This document shows positions 1 to 6,017 of a stretch of DNA of 20,570 nt, one piece after another; position 1 is the stretch's first letter, and the number at the start of each line of letters is the position of its first letter. The stretch spans positions 1-20,570 of IMG/VR virus record IMGVR_UViG_3300033571_014993, one strand, 5' to 3'. This DNA is from a virus. Below the pieces are notes generated by a model. It saw nothing but the letters and a program-made list of their open reading frames with translations, had not been told where the DNA came from and did no database searches. A program made the position numbers and the translations under genes.

Positions 1-1
1 A

Positions 2-1090
2 GGTACACACCCCCTATCAAGCCATTTAGTTGATGAAACGTGGGTAAACGATGTTATTAGTGAACTAGGAGAGAACTCAGCCTTCGTAAAAGCGCGTGTT
101 CATGCAGAGTTCCCTAAAGTCACAGGTAATCGTGTTATTCCTTCAACATGGATAGATGACGCAACAAACAACCTTAATCCTGCACCCGGAACACAAATAA
201 GACTCGGTATAGACATAGCAGCTGATGGTGGTGACGAGTTTGTGATCGCTAGAGCCGATGGATGGACAGTCAAAATCATTCACTCAAGTAGTGGATCAGA
301 GAACGCCAACGCCGTAGATGTAGCCAATGTGTGCCTTCGACACATCCAACAAGCCGAATATGACGCTCAAACCCTTGCAAATAAAGGGTTTTCTGAAATA
401 CCAGCAGATAAGTCAGCTTTACATAATAGGTGTTATGGGCAAACCGAAAACGAACACCTGTTCGCCCCGGAAACCCTTACAGAATATGGCTCAAACAACC
501 AAAAAACGCTAAAAACAGTCGAAAACACGAAAAACGAAAAAGAGGCCGCGAAACCCTTACCCCATATGGGTTTGCGAGGCGAACACACGTTCGGAGGGGG
601 TGGGGGGTCTAAGAATGATATATCACCGGGGGGCTTACCCCACATAGTTACCGTGAAAATTGATGCTATTGGTTTGGGTTGGGGTGTAGTGGGGTTGTTG
701 GAGGCGTGGGGTCGTGAGGGTTTGCATGGTGCGAGGATTGTTGGTGTGAATGTTGCTGAGAGGGCGTTGGATCCGGGTAAGTTTAAGAACCAACGTGCGG
801 AGATGTGGTGGAATGGTCGGCAGTTGTTGCAGCCTGATCAGGATGGTTTTCAGGTGGTGCGTTTGGATGTTGATAGGCGTGTTGTTGGGCAGCTTGGTTT
901 GCCTGATTTTGTTTCGGATTCGTCTGGTCGTATTCAGGTGGTGTCGAAGGCGGTGTTGAAGAAGCGTGGTGGTGTTTCTCCTGACCGGGCTGAGGCTGTG
1001 TTGTTGGCGTTGTATGAACCTGATCGGCGTAGGGAGGTTCCTTTGGTTGCGCCTATTGCGATTGGTCAGAGGAATGTTTGGGCTATGTAG
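2..1090 (+). CDS. terL: Phage terminase large subunit, 3' part (nuclease domain)
   Basis: The frame is open from base 2 and the gene starts upstream of the window, so only the C-terminal part is present. In this enzyme family the ATPase domain drives DNA into the prohead and the RNase H-like nuclease cuts the concatemer. The nuclease domain is what is visible here. A first acidic strand GIDIAADGGDEF has its Asp at 212-214, a second strand KIDAIGLGWGV has its Asp at 662-664, and a third motif SPDRAEAVLLAL has its Asp at 983-985. The conserved RAEMWWNGR block lies between the second and third. The order and wording match actinobacteriophage terminases. The region between the first and second motifs carries about 94 extra, poorly conserved codons (359-640, listed separately). 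Leucine codons are mixed before about 640 and almost all TTG after it, which suggests a mosaic gene. A terminator follows the stop codon directly. Confidence 0.9.
   Translation, partial: GTHPLSSHLVDETWVNDVISELGENSAFVKARVHAEFPKVTGNRVIPSTWIDDATNNLNPAPGTQIRLGIDIAADGGDEFVIARADGWTVKIIHSSSGSENANAVDVANVCLRHIQQAEYDAQTLANKGFSEIPADKSALHNRCYGQTENEHLFAPETLTEYGSNNQKTLKTVENTKNEKEAAKPLPHMGLRGEHTFGGGGGSKNDISPGGLPHIVTVKIDAIGLGWGVVGLLEAWGREGLHGARIVGVNVAERALDPGKFKNQRAEMWWNGRQLLQPDQDGFQVVRLDVDRRVVGQLGLPDFVSDSSGRIQVVSKAVLKKRGGVSPDRAEAVLLALYEPDRRREVPLVAPIAIGQRNVWAM
451..464. promoter_or_regulatory. LexA/SOS-box-like palindrome, copy 1
   Basis: CGAACACCTGTTCG has the CGAAC-N4-GTTCG architecture of the Gram-positive and actinobacterial LexA operator. 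It lies inside the terminase insertion, with no promoter or gene start nearby, so regulation is doubtful. It may simply be a hairpin of the inserted element. Confidence 0.3.
580..593. promoter_or_regulatory. LexA/SOS-box-like palindrome, copy 2
   Basis: CGAACACACGTTCG fits the Gram-positive SOS box consensus CGAACRNRYGTTYG fully. It lies 115 bases after copy 1, inside the same terminase insertion. An AAACCCTTAC...ATATGG segment adjoins each copy, after copy 1 and before copy 2, so the two half-units are arranged as mirror neighbours. Function as an operator is unproven. Confidence 0.35.
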
Positions 1091-1123
1091 GTGGGGGCTT
1101 GTTTGTGGCCCCGCCGTTTTTTT
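1090..1123 (+). terminator. Rho-independent terminator after terL
   Basis: A G-rich arm (1090-1098) pairs with GGCCCCGCC (1107-1115) around the loop TTGTTTGT, with one wobble and one mismatch. It is followed by a run of seven T at 1117-1123. It begins at the last base of the terL stop codon, as expected for a 3' end. Confidence 0.7.
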
Positions 1124-1197
1124 GTAAAAGTTTTTTCGGCTTCGCCGAATAGGGGGGTTGTGTAGTGGGGTGATGGTGTTGTTGGTATGTTGTCGGA
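1124..1197 (+). other. Intergenic region with small hairpin
   Basis: A T-run is followed by the perfect hairpin TCGGC-TTC-GCCGA (1136-1148) and then a G/T-rich leader to the next start codon. The T-run precedes the hairpin, so this is not a second + strand terminator. I see no clear -35/-10 pair and no good Shine-Dalgarno sequence for the ATG at 1198. Confidence 0.4.
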
Positions 1198-3558
1198 ATG
1201 TCTGATTTGGCGAAAGAGATCGCGCAAACTGTTGTTCGTATTAAGTCGGAGATGCGTAAGGCACAGTTCGCTTCAAGGTCTGAGGCTGGTCGTTATGCTG
1301 CTAATCAGAGGTGGAAGGGTCAGGGGAAGAAGGGTAAAACTCCTCTTGATGATTTGAGTATCCGGGGTATGACCCCAGCGAAAATGGCTGCAAGCGAGTT
1401 ACGCGCCCACATTGACGAGCAAGAAGGTTTGTTAGAGGCGATGCGTGACAATGGTGCTTCCAAGGCTGAATTGAAACAGCAAAAAGGGCTTATTACGCTC
1501 GCTCGACGCGATCTGCGACGTATGGAAGAAGAACAAGCGAAAGCTGAAGCCCCGAAATCAACGCACAGAGCCTCATATTTGGAATACCGTTTCACAAACA
1601 AACAGGGTCGAGATAAAGCTTTCTCTGAGGCGATGATTATGAAAGCCGGGAAAGGCTTGAACGAGAAGTATGGTGCGCCTTTGGCTACGAAAGATGATGT
1701 TGCTTTCGCCGCCCAAGTAAAAGACGAACTTGAATCAGCGATTGCTCCTTTAGAGCAAGAGGTTCGTGATGTGTTAGGCAAACTAGACGCTAATGAGGGT
1801 GATCGAGCAACCAATTTGAAGTCGTTGCAGAGGGTGAAAACGAAGTTCGCTGCTCTTGCCCGGAAATCTGAGAAAGATGCTAAAGCGTCAGGTAACTATG
1901 CGAATGCTTTAGAGGAGAACACGGTTCGGACAATGGTTTCCCGTACCCGAACAATGATTTTTGAGATGGCTTCTAGGGATGTGGGTTTTGTTTTGGATCA
2001 GGAAAAAGCGATTGATAAGGGTCTTCAGTCGCGCATGAGCAAAGGCAAGTCTTTCGCTAGTCGTTCGGAGGCTGGCCGTTATGCAGCGAACATGCGATGG
2101 AAAGGCCAAGGGCAAGCTTCTTCGGCTGGTGGGCAATTGTCTGGAACACCTCAAAGCGCAAACGTCACCCTTGTAGGACAAGTGAAAAGCCCAACTATAA
2201 ACGCTAGTTCTGATGCGATCAGCGAAGGTTCGTATGAGGAAGACGAAATGAAGGTTGAGCGTTACCTTGATGAATTGAAGCAAGTTGGCACAGACATTTT
2301 GGGCGAGAAGAGTTTTGGCATACAGTTCGGTAAAGAAATTGACAGCATTAAAGACCGTTTGCGTGAAGGTCGTTATGAGTCTCCTCAAAGGTTTAGTCCA
2401 AAAGGCTCGCTAGATAGGGCAAAAGTTCTGCAAGAGAAGATCTCTGAAGCTGCAAGCAAGATTGATTTTACCCCTAGGGATCGAATGAGGGCTGAAGCCA
2501 TTTTGCAACAGTATGACGAACAAATACAGTCTTTGGGTCGCGCTGGTACACGGATTACCGAGCCTCAAAGCCGAGATCAGATCTCATATATTGAAAAAGT
2601 CAATGGTGGTCGGCAAGTTTTGGAAGCAGGTTCAAGGCAAAGGGCTTTGGGCATCATTGCCGAGCTGGATAAGAGTTCAACAAAATATATGCAAAGGGCA
2701 AGACAAGCTGAATATAAAGCTACGCTAGGAGGCCCTGATGCTCCTCGGTTCAAGGATCAGGCTCGTACTGCTTACGCACAGATGTATCGCGACTCTGATC
2801 AACAGGCTGGTGCTGAAATGGTTTTTGAAGCACTCTATGATGAGCAACTAGAAAAGGCACAATTCGCGTCACGATCTGAAGCAGCTCGTTATGCAGCCAA
2901 CCAACGGTGGAAAGGGCAAGGAAAGAAAACAGCCCAAGCCAAAGAGCGTTTGTCGGCGACTGGTAAATATAAAATTACCCCGGCAATTGGAAAAGTAATT
3001 GATCAAGGATTCATAACTCTTAGTTCAAAGCGAAAGGTAACGGTTACTGCCGTTCCCGGAAAAGAAGGCTATTACACAATTGATTTGCCTTCTCATAAAG
3101 CCGAGTTTTACCTGCCGACCGCAATTCAAAAAAATAGCGATGGTTCTCCTGCCACCCATGTAGGTCTATCAGTTGAACCTAAATGGAGTCCTAATGAATC
3201 AGTAATTCGAGGGGCTTCAAGAGCGGAAACAGAAGAAGATATGGCAAGAATTGTTAATGACGAAATTGGGTTGATATCGCGTTTGGATCAAGAAAATGGC
3301 TATGAGCCGCCAATTGACCATCCGGGCAAGCCTCTTTATCGTGTTGCAATTCATTCAACTTCAACAACTGATGTGGTCATTGAAAAGATGACCCGTAATG
3401 GTTGGGAGCAACAGGCGATTCAATCGGTTGCTGATGAGGATGGGCAGGAATATGAGGAAGGTTTAGAGGGTCGAGTTGTTGCCAAGTTCCAAGCGAACTT
3501 GAAAGCAAAAGCGAAAGAAAACCAGTGGAACTATGACCCGGTGGTGGCTTGGTCTTAA
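1198..3558 (+). CDS. Large modular protein with three RYAAxxRW motifs, function unknown
   Basis: This 786-residue protein lies between terminase and portal. Three copies of the shared motif (F24-W39, F286-W301, F556-W571) divide it into a short N-terminal peptide and three unrelated segments. Segment A (about 45-280) is strongly charged and helical, probably coiled coil. Segment B (about 305-550) is also helical and rich in Lys, Glu and Gln. Segment C (about 575-786) looks like alternating strands and ends in a charged helical tail. I recognise no catalytic motif in any segment. The DNA of segment C is visibly more A-rich than the motif copies around it, as if modules had been exchanged. There is no strong ribosome binding site and the ATG at 1198 is the first plausible start. 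Its stop overlaps the next start (TAATG). By analogy with the motif-bearing proteins downstream it may be a packaged virion protein, which is inference. Confidence 0.8.
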   Translation: MSDLAKEIAQTVVRIKSEMRKAQFASRSEAGRYAANQRWKGQGKKGKTPLDDLSIRGMTPAKMAASELRAHIDEQEGLLEAMRDNGASKAELKQQKGLITLARRDLRRMEEEQAKAEAPKSTHRASYLEYRFTNKQGRDKAFSEAMIMKAGKGLNEKYGAPLATKDDVAFAAQVKDELESAIAPLEQEVRDVLGKLDANEGDRATNLKSLQRVKTKFAALARKSEKDAKASGNYANALEENTVRTMVSRTRTMIFEMASRDVGFVLDQEKAIDKGLQSRMSKGKSFASRSEAGRYAANMRWKGQGQASSAGGQLSGTPQSANVTLVGQVKSPTINASSDAISEGSYEEDEMKVERYLDELKQVGTDILGEKSFGIQFGKEIDSIKDRLREGRYESPQRFSPKGSLDRAKVLQEKISEAASKIDFTPRDRMRAEAILQQYDEQIQSLGRAGTRITEPQSRDQISYIEKVNGGRQVLEAGSRQRALGIIAELDKSSTKYMQRARQAEYKATLGGPDAPRFKDQARTAYAQMYRDSDQQAGAEMVFEALYDEQLEKAQFASRSEAARYAANQRWKGQGKKTAQAKERLSATGKYKITPAIGKVIDQGFITLSSKRKVTVTAVPGKEGYYTIDLPSHKAEFYLPTAIQKNSDGSPATHVGLSVEPKWSPNESVIRGASRAETEEDMARIVNDEIGLISRLDQENGYEPPIDHPGKPLYRVAIHSTSTTDVVIEKMTRNGWEQQAIQSVADEDGQEYEEGLEGRVVAKFQANLKAKAKENQWNYDPVVAWS
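1267..1314 (+). repeat. RYAAxxRW motif copy 1 (short type)
   Basis: Encodes FASRSEAGRYAANQRW (residues 24-39 of the 786-residue protein), preceded by MRKAQ and followed by KGQGKK. It separates a 20-residue leader from the coiled-coil-like segment A. Confidence 0.9.
2053..2100 (+). repeat. RYAAxxRW motif copy 2 (short type)
   Basis: Encodes FASRSEAGRYAANMRW (residues 286-301 of the 786-residue protein), preceded by SKGKS and followed by KGQGQ. It lies at the junction of segments A and B. Codons differ from copy 1 at many synonymous positions. Confidence 0.9.
2863..2910 (+). repeat. RYAAxxRW motif copy 3 (short type)
   Basis: Encodes FASRSEAARYAANQRW (residues 556-571 of the 786-residue protein), preceded by LEKAQ and followed by KGQGKK. 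It lies at the junction of segments B and C. Confidence 0.9.
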
Positions 3559-4031
3559 TGAATAATCGCAACCGTGTTCGGATGCGTGTGGCATTGGCTA
3601 AAGAAAGCCCTACGTCGTCTGCTGTGCATGTGGACACAATTATGGGAAATGTGACTACAAGTGGCCGCAAGAAGAAACGCAAAAAGAAGGGTCTTGTTGA
3701 GGCTATTGAGTCGCTTGAAAAGGCTGAAAGCCCTGCTTGGCAGACTAAAGAGGGCAAGAACCCTAAGGGCGGCCTGAATGCGAAGGGTCGAGCCTCATAT
3801 AAGCGTGAAACTGGCGGTACTTTGAAGCCACCTGTGAAGCGTGGGGATAATCCTCGTAGGGCTTCGTTCCTTGCTCGGATGGGCAATATGCCGGGACCAG
3901 AGCGTGATGCCAATGGTGAGCCGACACGGTTGTTGTTGAGTTTGCAGGCTTGGGGGGCTAGTTCTAAGGCTGACGCACGTAAGAAGGCAGCGGCGATTTC
4001 TGCCCGGAATGAGAACAAAAAGAAATCCTGA
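3558..4031 (+). CDS. DUF6321-like basic phage protein
   Basis: A 157-residue, very basic protein. The ATG at 3558 overlaps the preceding stop (TAATG); a TTG nine bases upstream is in frame but less likely. The first 40 residues include a poly-basic run (GRKKKRKKKG). From about residue 56 the sequence follows the family I know as DUF6321: SPAWQTKEGKNPKGGLN, then RASYKRETGG, then NPRRASFLARMGNMPGPE, then RLLLSLQAWGASS, and a Lys/Ala-rich C-terminus. The family is common in aquatic phages and has no established function. The strong positive charge suggests nucleic-acid binding, which is inference. It is probably co-translated with the upstream gene. Confidence 0.8.
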   Translation: MNNRNRVRMRVALAKESPTSSAVHVDTIMGNVTTSGRKKKRKKKGLVEAIESLEKAESPAWQTKEGKNPKGGLNAKGRASYKRETGGTLKPPVKRGDNPRRASFLARMGNMPGPERDANGEPTRLLLSLQAWGASSKADARKKAAAISARNENKKKS

Positions 4032-4049
4032 TTTAGCCATTTCAGGTAC

Positions 4050-4079
4050 TTGACAAGGGGCTACTCTGCCCCTTATACT
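4050..4079 (+). promoter_or_regulatory. Strong sigma70-type promoter
   Basis: A perfect -35 hexamer TTGACA (4050-4055) and TATACT (4074-4079) are 18 bases apart. The predicted transcript would start near 4086, giving a leader of about 35 bases before the ATG at 4121. This is the clearest promoter in the window and sits in the 3558-4031/4121 gap. Confidence 0.7.
4055..4074. promoter_or_regulatory. Inverted repeat filling the promoter spacer (candidate operator)
   Basis: AAGGGGC (4055-4061) and GCCCCTT (4068-4074) form a perfect 7-base inverted repeat around TACTCT. It lies between and touches the -35 and -10 boxes, so a dimeric repressor bound here would block polymerase. The XRE-type protein encoded at 4694 is the obvious candidate, without proof. 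No T-run follows, so a terminator is unlikely. Confidence 0.5.
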
Positions 4080-4120
4080 GATCTTGTCAGGCAGGGAGCT
4101 TGACAGAACAGGAGCAAAAA

Positions 4121-4567
4121 ATGGCAACATCAACAATGACCGAAAACATGGTCAGCAAAGAAAAATGCACCGAGGTATCTCGCGAAATTGACGCGGCGAT
4201 TGCGGACATTTTTGCCAAGCACAACCTGAAGGTCACCAAGCGAGCCTCAAAGTATGGCGACAACTACGAGTTCAAAATCGTTGCTGAAGCCCTAATGATC
4301 TCCGAGGATGGAATCAACTTGGCAAGCCCTGATGTGATCTACTACAACCGTTTCGGTTACACGGCTTACCTCGGAGTTTCCCTTCAGGACATGGTTCAAC
4401 TCACAGCCCCAATCGGCACGAAGTTCGTGAGCGGTGGCAAAACCTACGCTTTCGCAGGCGTTCGTTCGCGTGGGAAAAACAAGATCCTCGCAGTTGAGCA
4501 GGAAAGCAAAAAAACCTTCATCTTCGCTGATGCGATGATCAAGTTCATCAACGCACAAGCCATCTAG
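4121..4567 (+). CDS. Conserved phage hypothetical protein
   Basis: This is a 148-residue protein read from the ATG at 4121, which has AGGAG a few bases upstream; an in-frame TTG at 4100 is a weaker choice. It is the first gene behind the 4050-4079 promoter. The N-terminal third is charged and helical. Residues about 50-85 include NLASPDVIYYNRFGYTAYLG. The C-terminal part (about 98-140) has alternating strands of the type G-x-K-F...G-K-x-Y-x-F-x-G-V-R-S-R...K-K-T-F-x-F, which resembles small beta-rich proteins seen in many phage genomes. I cannot assign a function. No signal peptide or membrane segment is visible. Confidence 0.75.
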   Translation: MATSTMTENMVSKEKCTEVSREIDAAIADIFAKHNLKVTKRASKYGDNYEFKIVAEALMISEDGINLASPDVIYYNRFGYTAYLGVSLQDMVQLTAPIGTKFVSGGKTYAFAGVRSRGKNKILAVEQESKKTFIFADAMIKFINAQAI

Positions 4568-4580
4568 TCAAAGGAGACAT

Positions 4581-4706
4581 ATGGCAGACGAAAAATCTGC
4601 CCATGTGCGTCAACCTGACGGTGAACAAACAGAGTTCACCGTCTTGTTGGCATATGGGAAAGAAACAAACAACAATGAAACCAAGGAGAAATCATGGCAA
4701 AGTTAG
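4581..4706 (+). CDS. Small 41-residue ORF
   Basis: The ATG at 4581 has an excellent Shine-Dalgarno sequence (AAAGGAG, five bases upstream), and the ORF overlaps the next gene's start by 13 bases. The product is hydrophilic (it begins MADEKSAHVRQPDGEQ and ends in a Lys/Asn-rich tail), with no recognised domain. A long inverted repeat (4611-4649) lies inside it. The ORF could therefore be a genuine mini-protein, or a leader whose translation controls the downstream regulator by opening the hairpin. Confidence 0.5.
   Translation: MADEKSAHVRQPDGEQTEFTVLLAYGKETNNNETKEKSWQS
4611..4649. promoter_or_regulatory. Long inverted repeat upstream of the XRE regulator
   Basis: GACGGTGAAC (4617-4626) and GTTCACCGTC (4634-4643) are perfect 10-base complements around AAACAGA. 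After a 2x2 mismatch the outer arms CAAC (4611-4614) and GTTG (4646-4649) also pair. It ends about 45 bases before the regulator start at 4694, so it may be an autoregulatory operator or an RNA hairpin. It has no T-run, so it is not a terminator. Confidence 0.55.
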
Positions 4707-4921
4707 ATAAGCAAATCCAAGAGCAGCGAGATGCGTTGGCTGAAAAGATCTTTCAGTTACGTGCCAAGCAAGGGTTGAGTCAGCAGGCGTTAGCCGACAT
4801 TGCAGGCATCGACCGTAAAACCGTGAACCGCATTGAATGCGGTCATTTCAGTCCATCAATTGACACACTTGTTCGTTTGGGTGATGCTTTCCGTTTGAAG
4901 CCTGCAAAGTTGCTTGGCTGA
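4694..4921 (+). CDS. XRE-family helix-turn-helix regulator
   Basis: A 75-residue protein made almost entirely of a Cro/C1-type HTH: RDALAEKIFQLRAKQGLSQQ, then ALADIAGIDRKTVNRIECG, then a helix with SPSIDTLVRLGDAF. The helix-turn-helix covers about residues 28-50. The start ATG has AAGGAG seven bases upstream. Such stand-alone XRE proteins repress or activate nearby phage promoters. The palindromes at 4055-4074 and 4611-4649 are candidate sites. It sits inside the head-gene block rather than beside an integrase, so it need not be a lysogeny repressor. Its stop overlaps the next possible start (TGATG). Confidence 0.9.
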   Translation: MAKLDKQIQEQRDALAEKIFQLRAKQGLSQQALADIAGIDRKTVNRIECGHFSPSIDTLVRLGDAFRLKPAKLLG

Positions 4922-5025
4922 TGCGTAAGTTCAATCCACTCGCTAAATGGAAGAAAAACCTCCGTTGGTGGTGGTTCTTTCATGTAACAATGCAACACCG
5001 GGATAAGGAGAAAGATAATGGCTGA
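4921..5025 (+). CDS. Tiny basic, Trp-rich ORF (34 residues)
   Basis: The ATG at 4921 shares its A with the regulator's stop codon, which suggests translational coupling. The product begins MRKFNPLAKWKKN, has three consecutive Trp and two Phe, and ends in a charged tail. It could be an amphipathic or membrane-active peptide. There is no independent ribosome binding site, so its reality is uncertain. Confidence 0.4.
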   Translation: MRKFNPLAKWKKNLRWWWFFHVTMQHRDKEKDNG

Positions 5026-5188
5026 GGCATACACATTCATGGTTACAGTTGCCAAAAGAAGCGACTGCGAATACCCAAAAACCGAGGCAGAGGCGGCGAA
5101 GTTCGTTGGCTACCTACTTGAGCAAGGCGCATATTTGGATGTTTTAGATATTCGCCGTGCAGAAGTACAGTTGGTGTCCAATGTCTAA
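5018..5188 (+). CDS. Small hypothetical protein (56 residues)
   Basis: The ATG at 5018 is preceded by AAGGAG at good spacing. The product begins MAEAYTFMVTVAKRSD and has a central helix (KTEAEAAKFVGYLLEQGAY) followed by a strand. The pattern is that of a small alpha/beta phage accessory protein. I do not recognise the family. The end overlaps the next start by 8 bases. Confidence 0.65.
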   Translation: MAEAYTFMVTVAKRSDCEYPKTEAEAAKFVGYLLEQGAYLDVLDIRRAEVQLVSNV

Positions 5189-5465
5189 CGAGCCAGTTCC
5201 TGATATGGGCGAAAACGCCGAGTTCGGTTGGTGTTTAGCGGTGCTTATTGGGCCGAACGGTAAAGATCGGTTCTATGGGCCGTTTGAAAGCGAAACCTAT
5301 GCTCGCGCATGGATCAATGGTCAGGGTTTTACAGCCCATGACAGCGTTGGAATCATGCCTTTGAGAAGGACAGACATAATTCGAGAACGTTGGGATTTCC
5401 ATAATCCGCAGCTGGATTGGGATGCCAAAGATTTTTGGTCTGTTGTCGTGAAAGGGCAAAACTGA
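5181..5465 (+). CDS. Hypothetical protein (94 residues)
   Basis: The ATG at 5181 overlaps the previous gene by 8 bases; an in-frame GTG at 5157 would lengthen the overlap and is less likely. The protein is acidic to neutral and rich in aromatic residues, with segments FGWCLAVLIGPNGKDRFYGP, then TYARAWINGQG and LDWDAKDFWSVVVKG. The strand-helix pattern around GPFESETYARAWI resembles small single-domain proteins of many phages, but no function can be assigned. Its stop overlaps the next ATG (TGATG). Confidence 0.65.
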   Translation: MSNEPVPDMGENAEFGWCLAVLIGPNGKDRFYGPFESETYARAWINGQGFTAHDSVGIMPLRRTDIIRERWDFHNPQLDWDAKDFWSVVVKGQN

Positions 5466-5575
5466 TGATTGCTGTGGGGGAGGACTATCGCAAGTGTGGT
5501 TGTCTGACCCCACAGTTAGCAGGGCGTATAAACAACCCGGTATGTGGCGATAAACCTGAGGATGATGACGAATGA
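5465..5575 (+). CDS. Cys-containing mini-protein (36 residues)
   Basis: The ATG at 5465 overlaps the preceding stop and the stop overlaps the next start (ATGA). The product has a CGC pair near residue 11 and a third Cys near residue 27, then an acidic tail of Glu and Asp. It may be an incomplete zinc-ribbon-like peptide. The tight coupling on both sides is the main evidence that it is translated. Confidence 0.5.
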   Translation: MIAVGEDYRKCGCLTPQLAGRINNPVCGDKPEDDDE

Positions 5576-5763
5576 TTATCCGAGAGTTCTCTGTCGTATG
5601 CGATGGTTGTGGCCGCGTTGATCAGGATAAGTTCGCTTATTCAAGTGATCTGAAATATGAGAAATCAAACGAAGGTTGGAAGTTTTCTAACGAGGCTTAC
5701 TGTCCTTCATGCGTTAACGAAAGCAAAGGCTGTTTGATTTGTAAGGTTAATTTGGACAGATAA
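5572..5763 (+). CDS. Small zinc-ribbon protein
   Basis: A 63-residue protein with three CxxC knuckles: CDGC near residue 10, CPSC near 44 and CLIC near 54. At least one structural zinc site is likely. Between the first two knuckles there is a charged beta-type segment (KYEKSNEGWKFSNEAYC). Phage zinc-ribbon mini-proteins of this kind often bind nucleic acid or host proteins. The target is unknown here. Its ATG overlaps the previous stop. Confidence 0.7.
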   Translation: MIIREFSVVCDGCGRVDQDKFAYSSDLKYEKSNEGWKFSNEAYCPSCVNESKGCLICKVNLDR

Positions 5764-5790
5764 CTAACCCCCTGTTTCTGTCCGAGAGCG

Positions 5791-5819
5791 CATACCCCTG
5801 CCTATATGGTGGGGGTATG
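5791..5819 (+). promoter_or_regulatory. Hairpin covering the start codon at 5817
   Basis: CATACCCC (5791-5798) and GGGGTATG (5812-5819) are perfect complements around 13 bases. The 3' arm contains both the G-rich candidate ribosome binding site and the ATG of the next ORF, so folding would hide the start of translation. No T-run follows. It may be a translational control hairpin or an operator. Confidence 0.5.
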
Positions 5820-5978
5820 TCGTTTTCTGAGCAACCTGATTCGCCGTTGAAAGAAGCGTCAATCGCTTTGAATGAGATGTTTACGACAATGGTGGAGTCT
5901 GGGTTCACGGAGTTGCAAGCTTTGAGGCTTGTTGCCTTCCTCATTGAAGACATGACTCTTTCAGAGAACGAAGACTAA
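5817..5978 (+). CDS. Small helical protein (53 residues)
   Basis: The ATG at 5817 lies in the 3' arm of a hairpin. The product begins MSFSEQPDSPLKEAS and continues with two predicted helices (IALNEMFTTMVESGFTELQA and LRLVAFLIEDM) and an acidic tail. Small all-helical proteins with a GFTE(x)QAL pattern are common in actinobacterial phages, but their role is unknown. It is the last gene before the portal. Confidence 0.65.
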   Translation: MSFSEQPDSPLKEASIALNEMFTTMVESGFTELQALRLVAFLIEDMTLSENED

Positions 5979-5980
5979 AA

Positions 5981-6014
5981 CCCTATACAGGGCTTCTAAA
6001 TAGCCCTTTACTTT
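5981..6014 (+). promoter_or_regulatory. Two competing hairpins in front of the portal gene
   Basis: CCCT-atac-AGGG (5981-5992) and AGGGCT-(7 bases)-AGCCCT (5989-5994 with 6002-6007) share the AGGG strand, so only one can form. The second is followed by TTACTTT and could be a weak terminator. TATACA (5984-5989) resembles a -10 box but no -35 is evident. The portal ATG follows 3 bases after the T-rich end and has no ribosome binding site. Confidence 0.4.
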
Positions 6015-6017
6015 AGA

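Larger units (their letters stand above)
359..640 (+). other. In-frame insertion in the terminase nuclease domain
   Basis: Between the conserved segment ending in HIQQAE and the strand starting at VTVKIDAIG there are about 94 codons, where terminases of this type usually have a short loop. The encoded stretch is Lys/Asn/Glu-rich and ends in a poly-Gly run. The DNA is highly structured. AAACCCTT (369-376) pairs perfectly with AAGGGTTT (384-391). CGCGAAACCC (547-556) pairs with GGGTTTGCG (568-576) with one bulge. Two CGAAC-N4-GTTCG palindromes lie at 451-464 and 580-593. G-runs fill 596-607 and 628-633. It could be a small mobile insertion, a spliced intron, or a translated loop extension. I see no intein termini, and no recognisable group I or group II intron core. 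Confidence 0.55.

Noticed and set aside
591-633. G-quadruplex as a functional element
   Set aside because: G-runs at 596-600, 602-607 and 628-633 could fold, but the third is far from the others and nothing links them to a gene start; I treat them as part of the insertion.
359-640. Intein in the terminase
   Set aside because: There is no N-terminal Cys/Ser splice block, no terminal His-Asn followed by Cys/Ser/Thr, and the insertion is shorter than the usual minimum for an intein.
1131-1148. Second terminator after terL
   Set aside because: The T-run precedes the hairpin on the + strand, and on the minus strand the hairpin is followed by A residues, so neither direction gives a terminator.
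3377-4018. 213-residue minus-strand open frame
   Set aside because: It is the shadow of the end of the 1198-3558 gene and the DUF6321-like gene, has no plausible ribosome binding site, and its translation has no domain-like pattern.
4694-4921. XRE protein as a lysogeny repressor
   Set aside because: No integrase, attachment site or divergent early promoter is visible in the window, so temperate lifestyle cannot be claimed from this gene alone.
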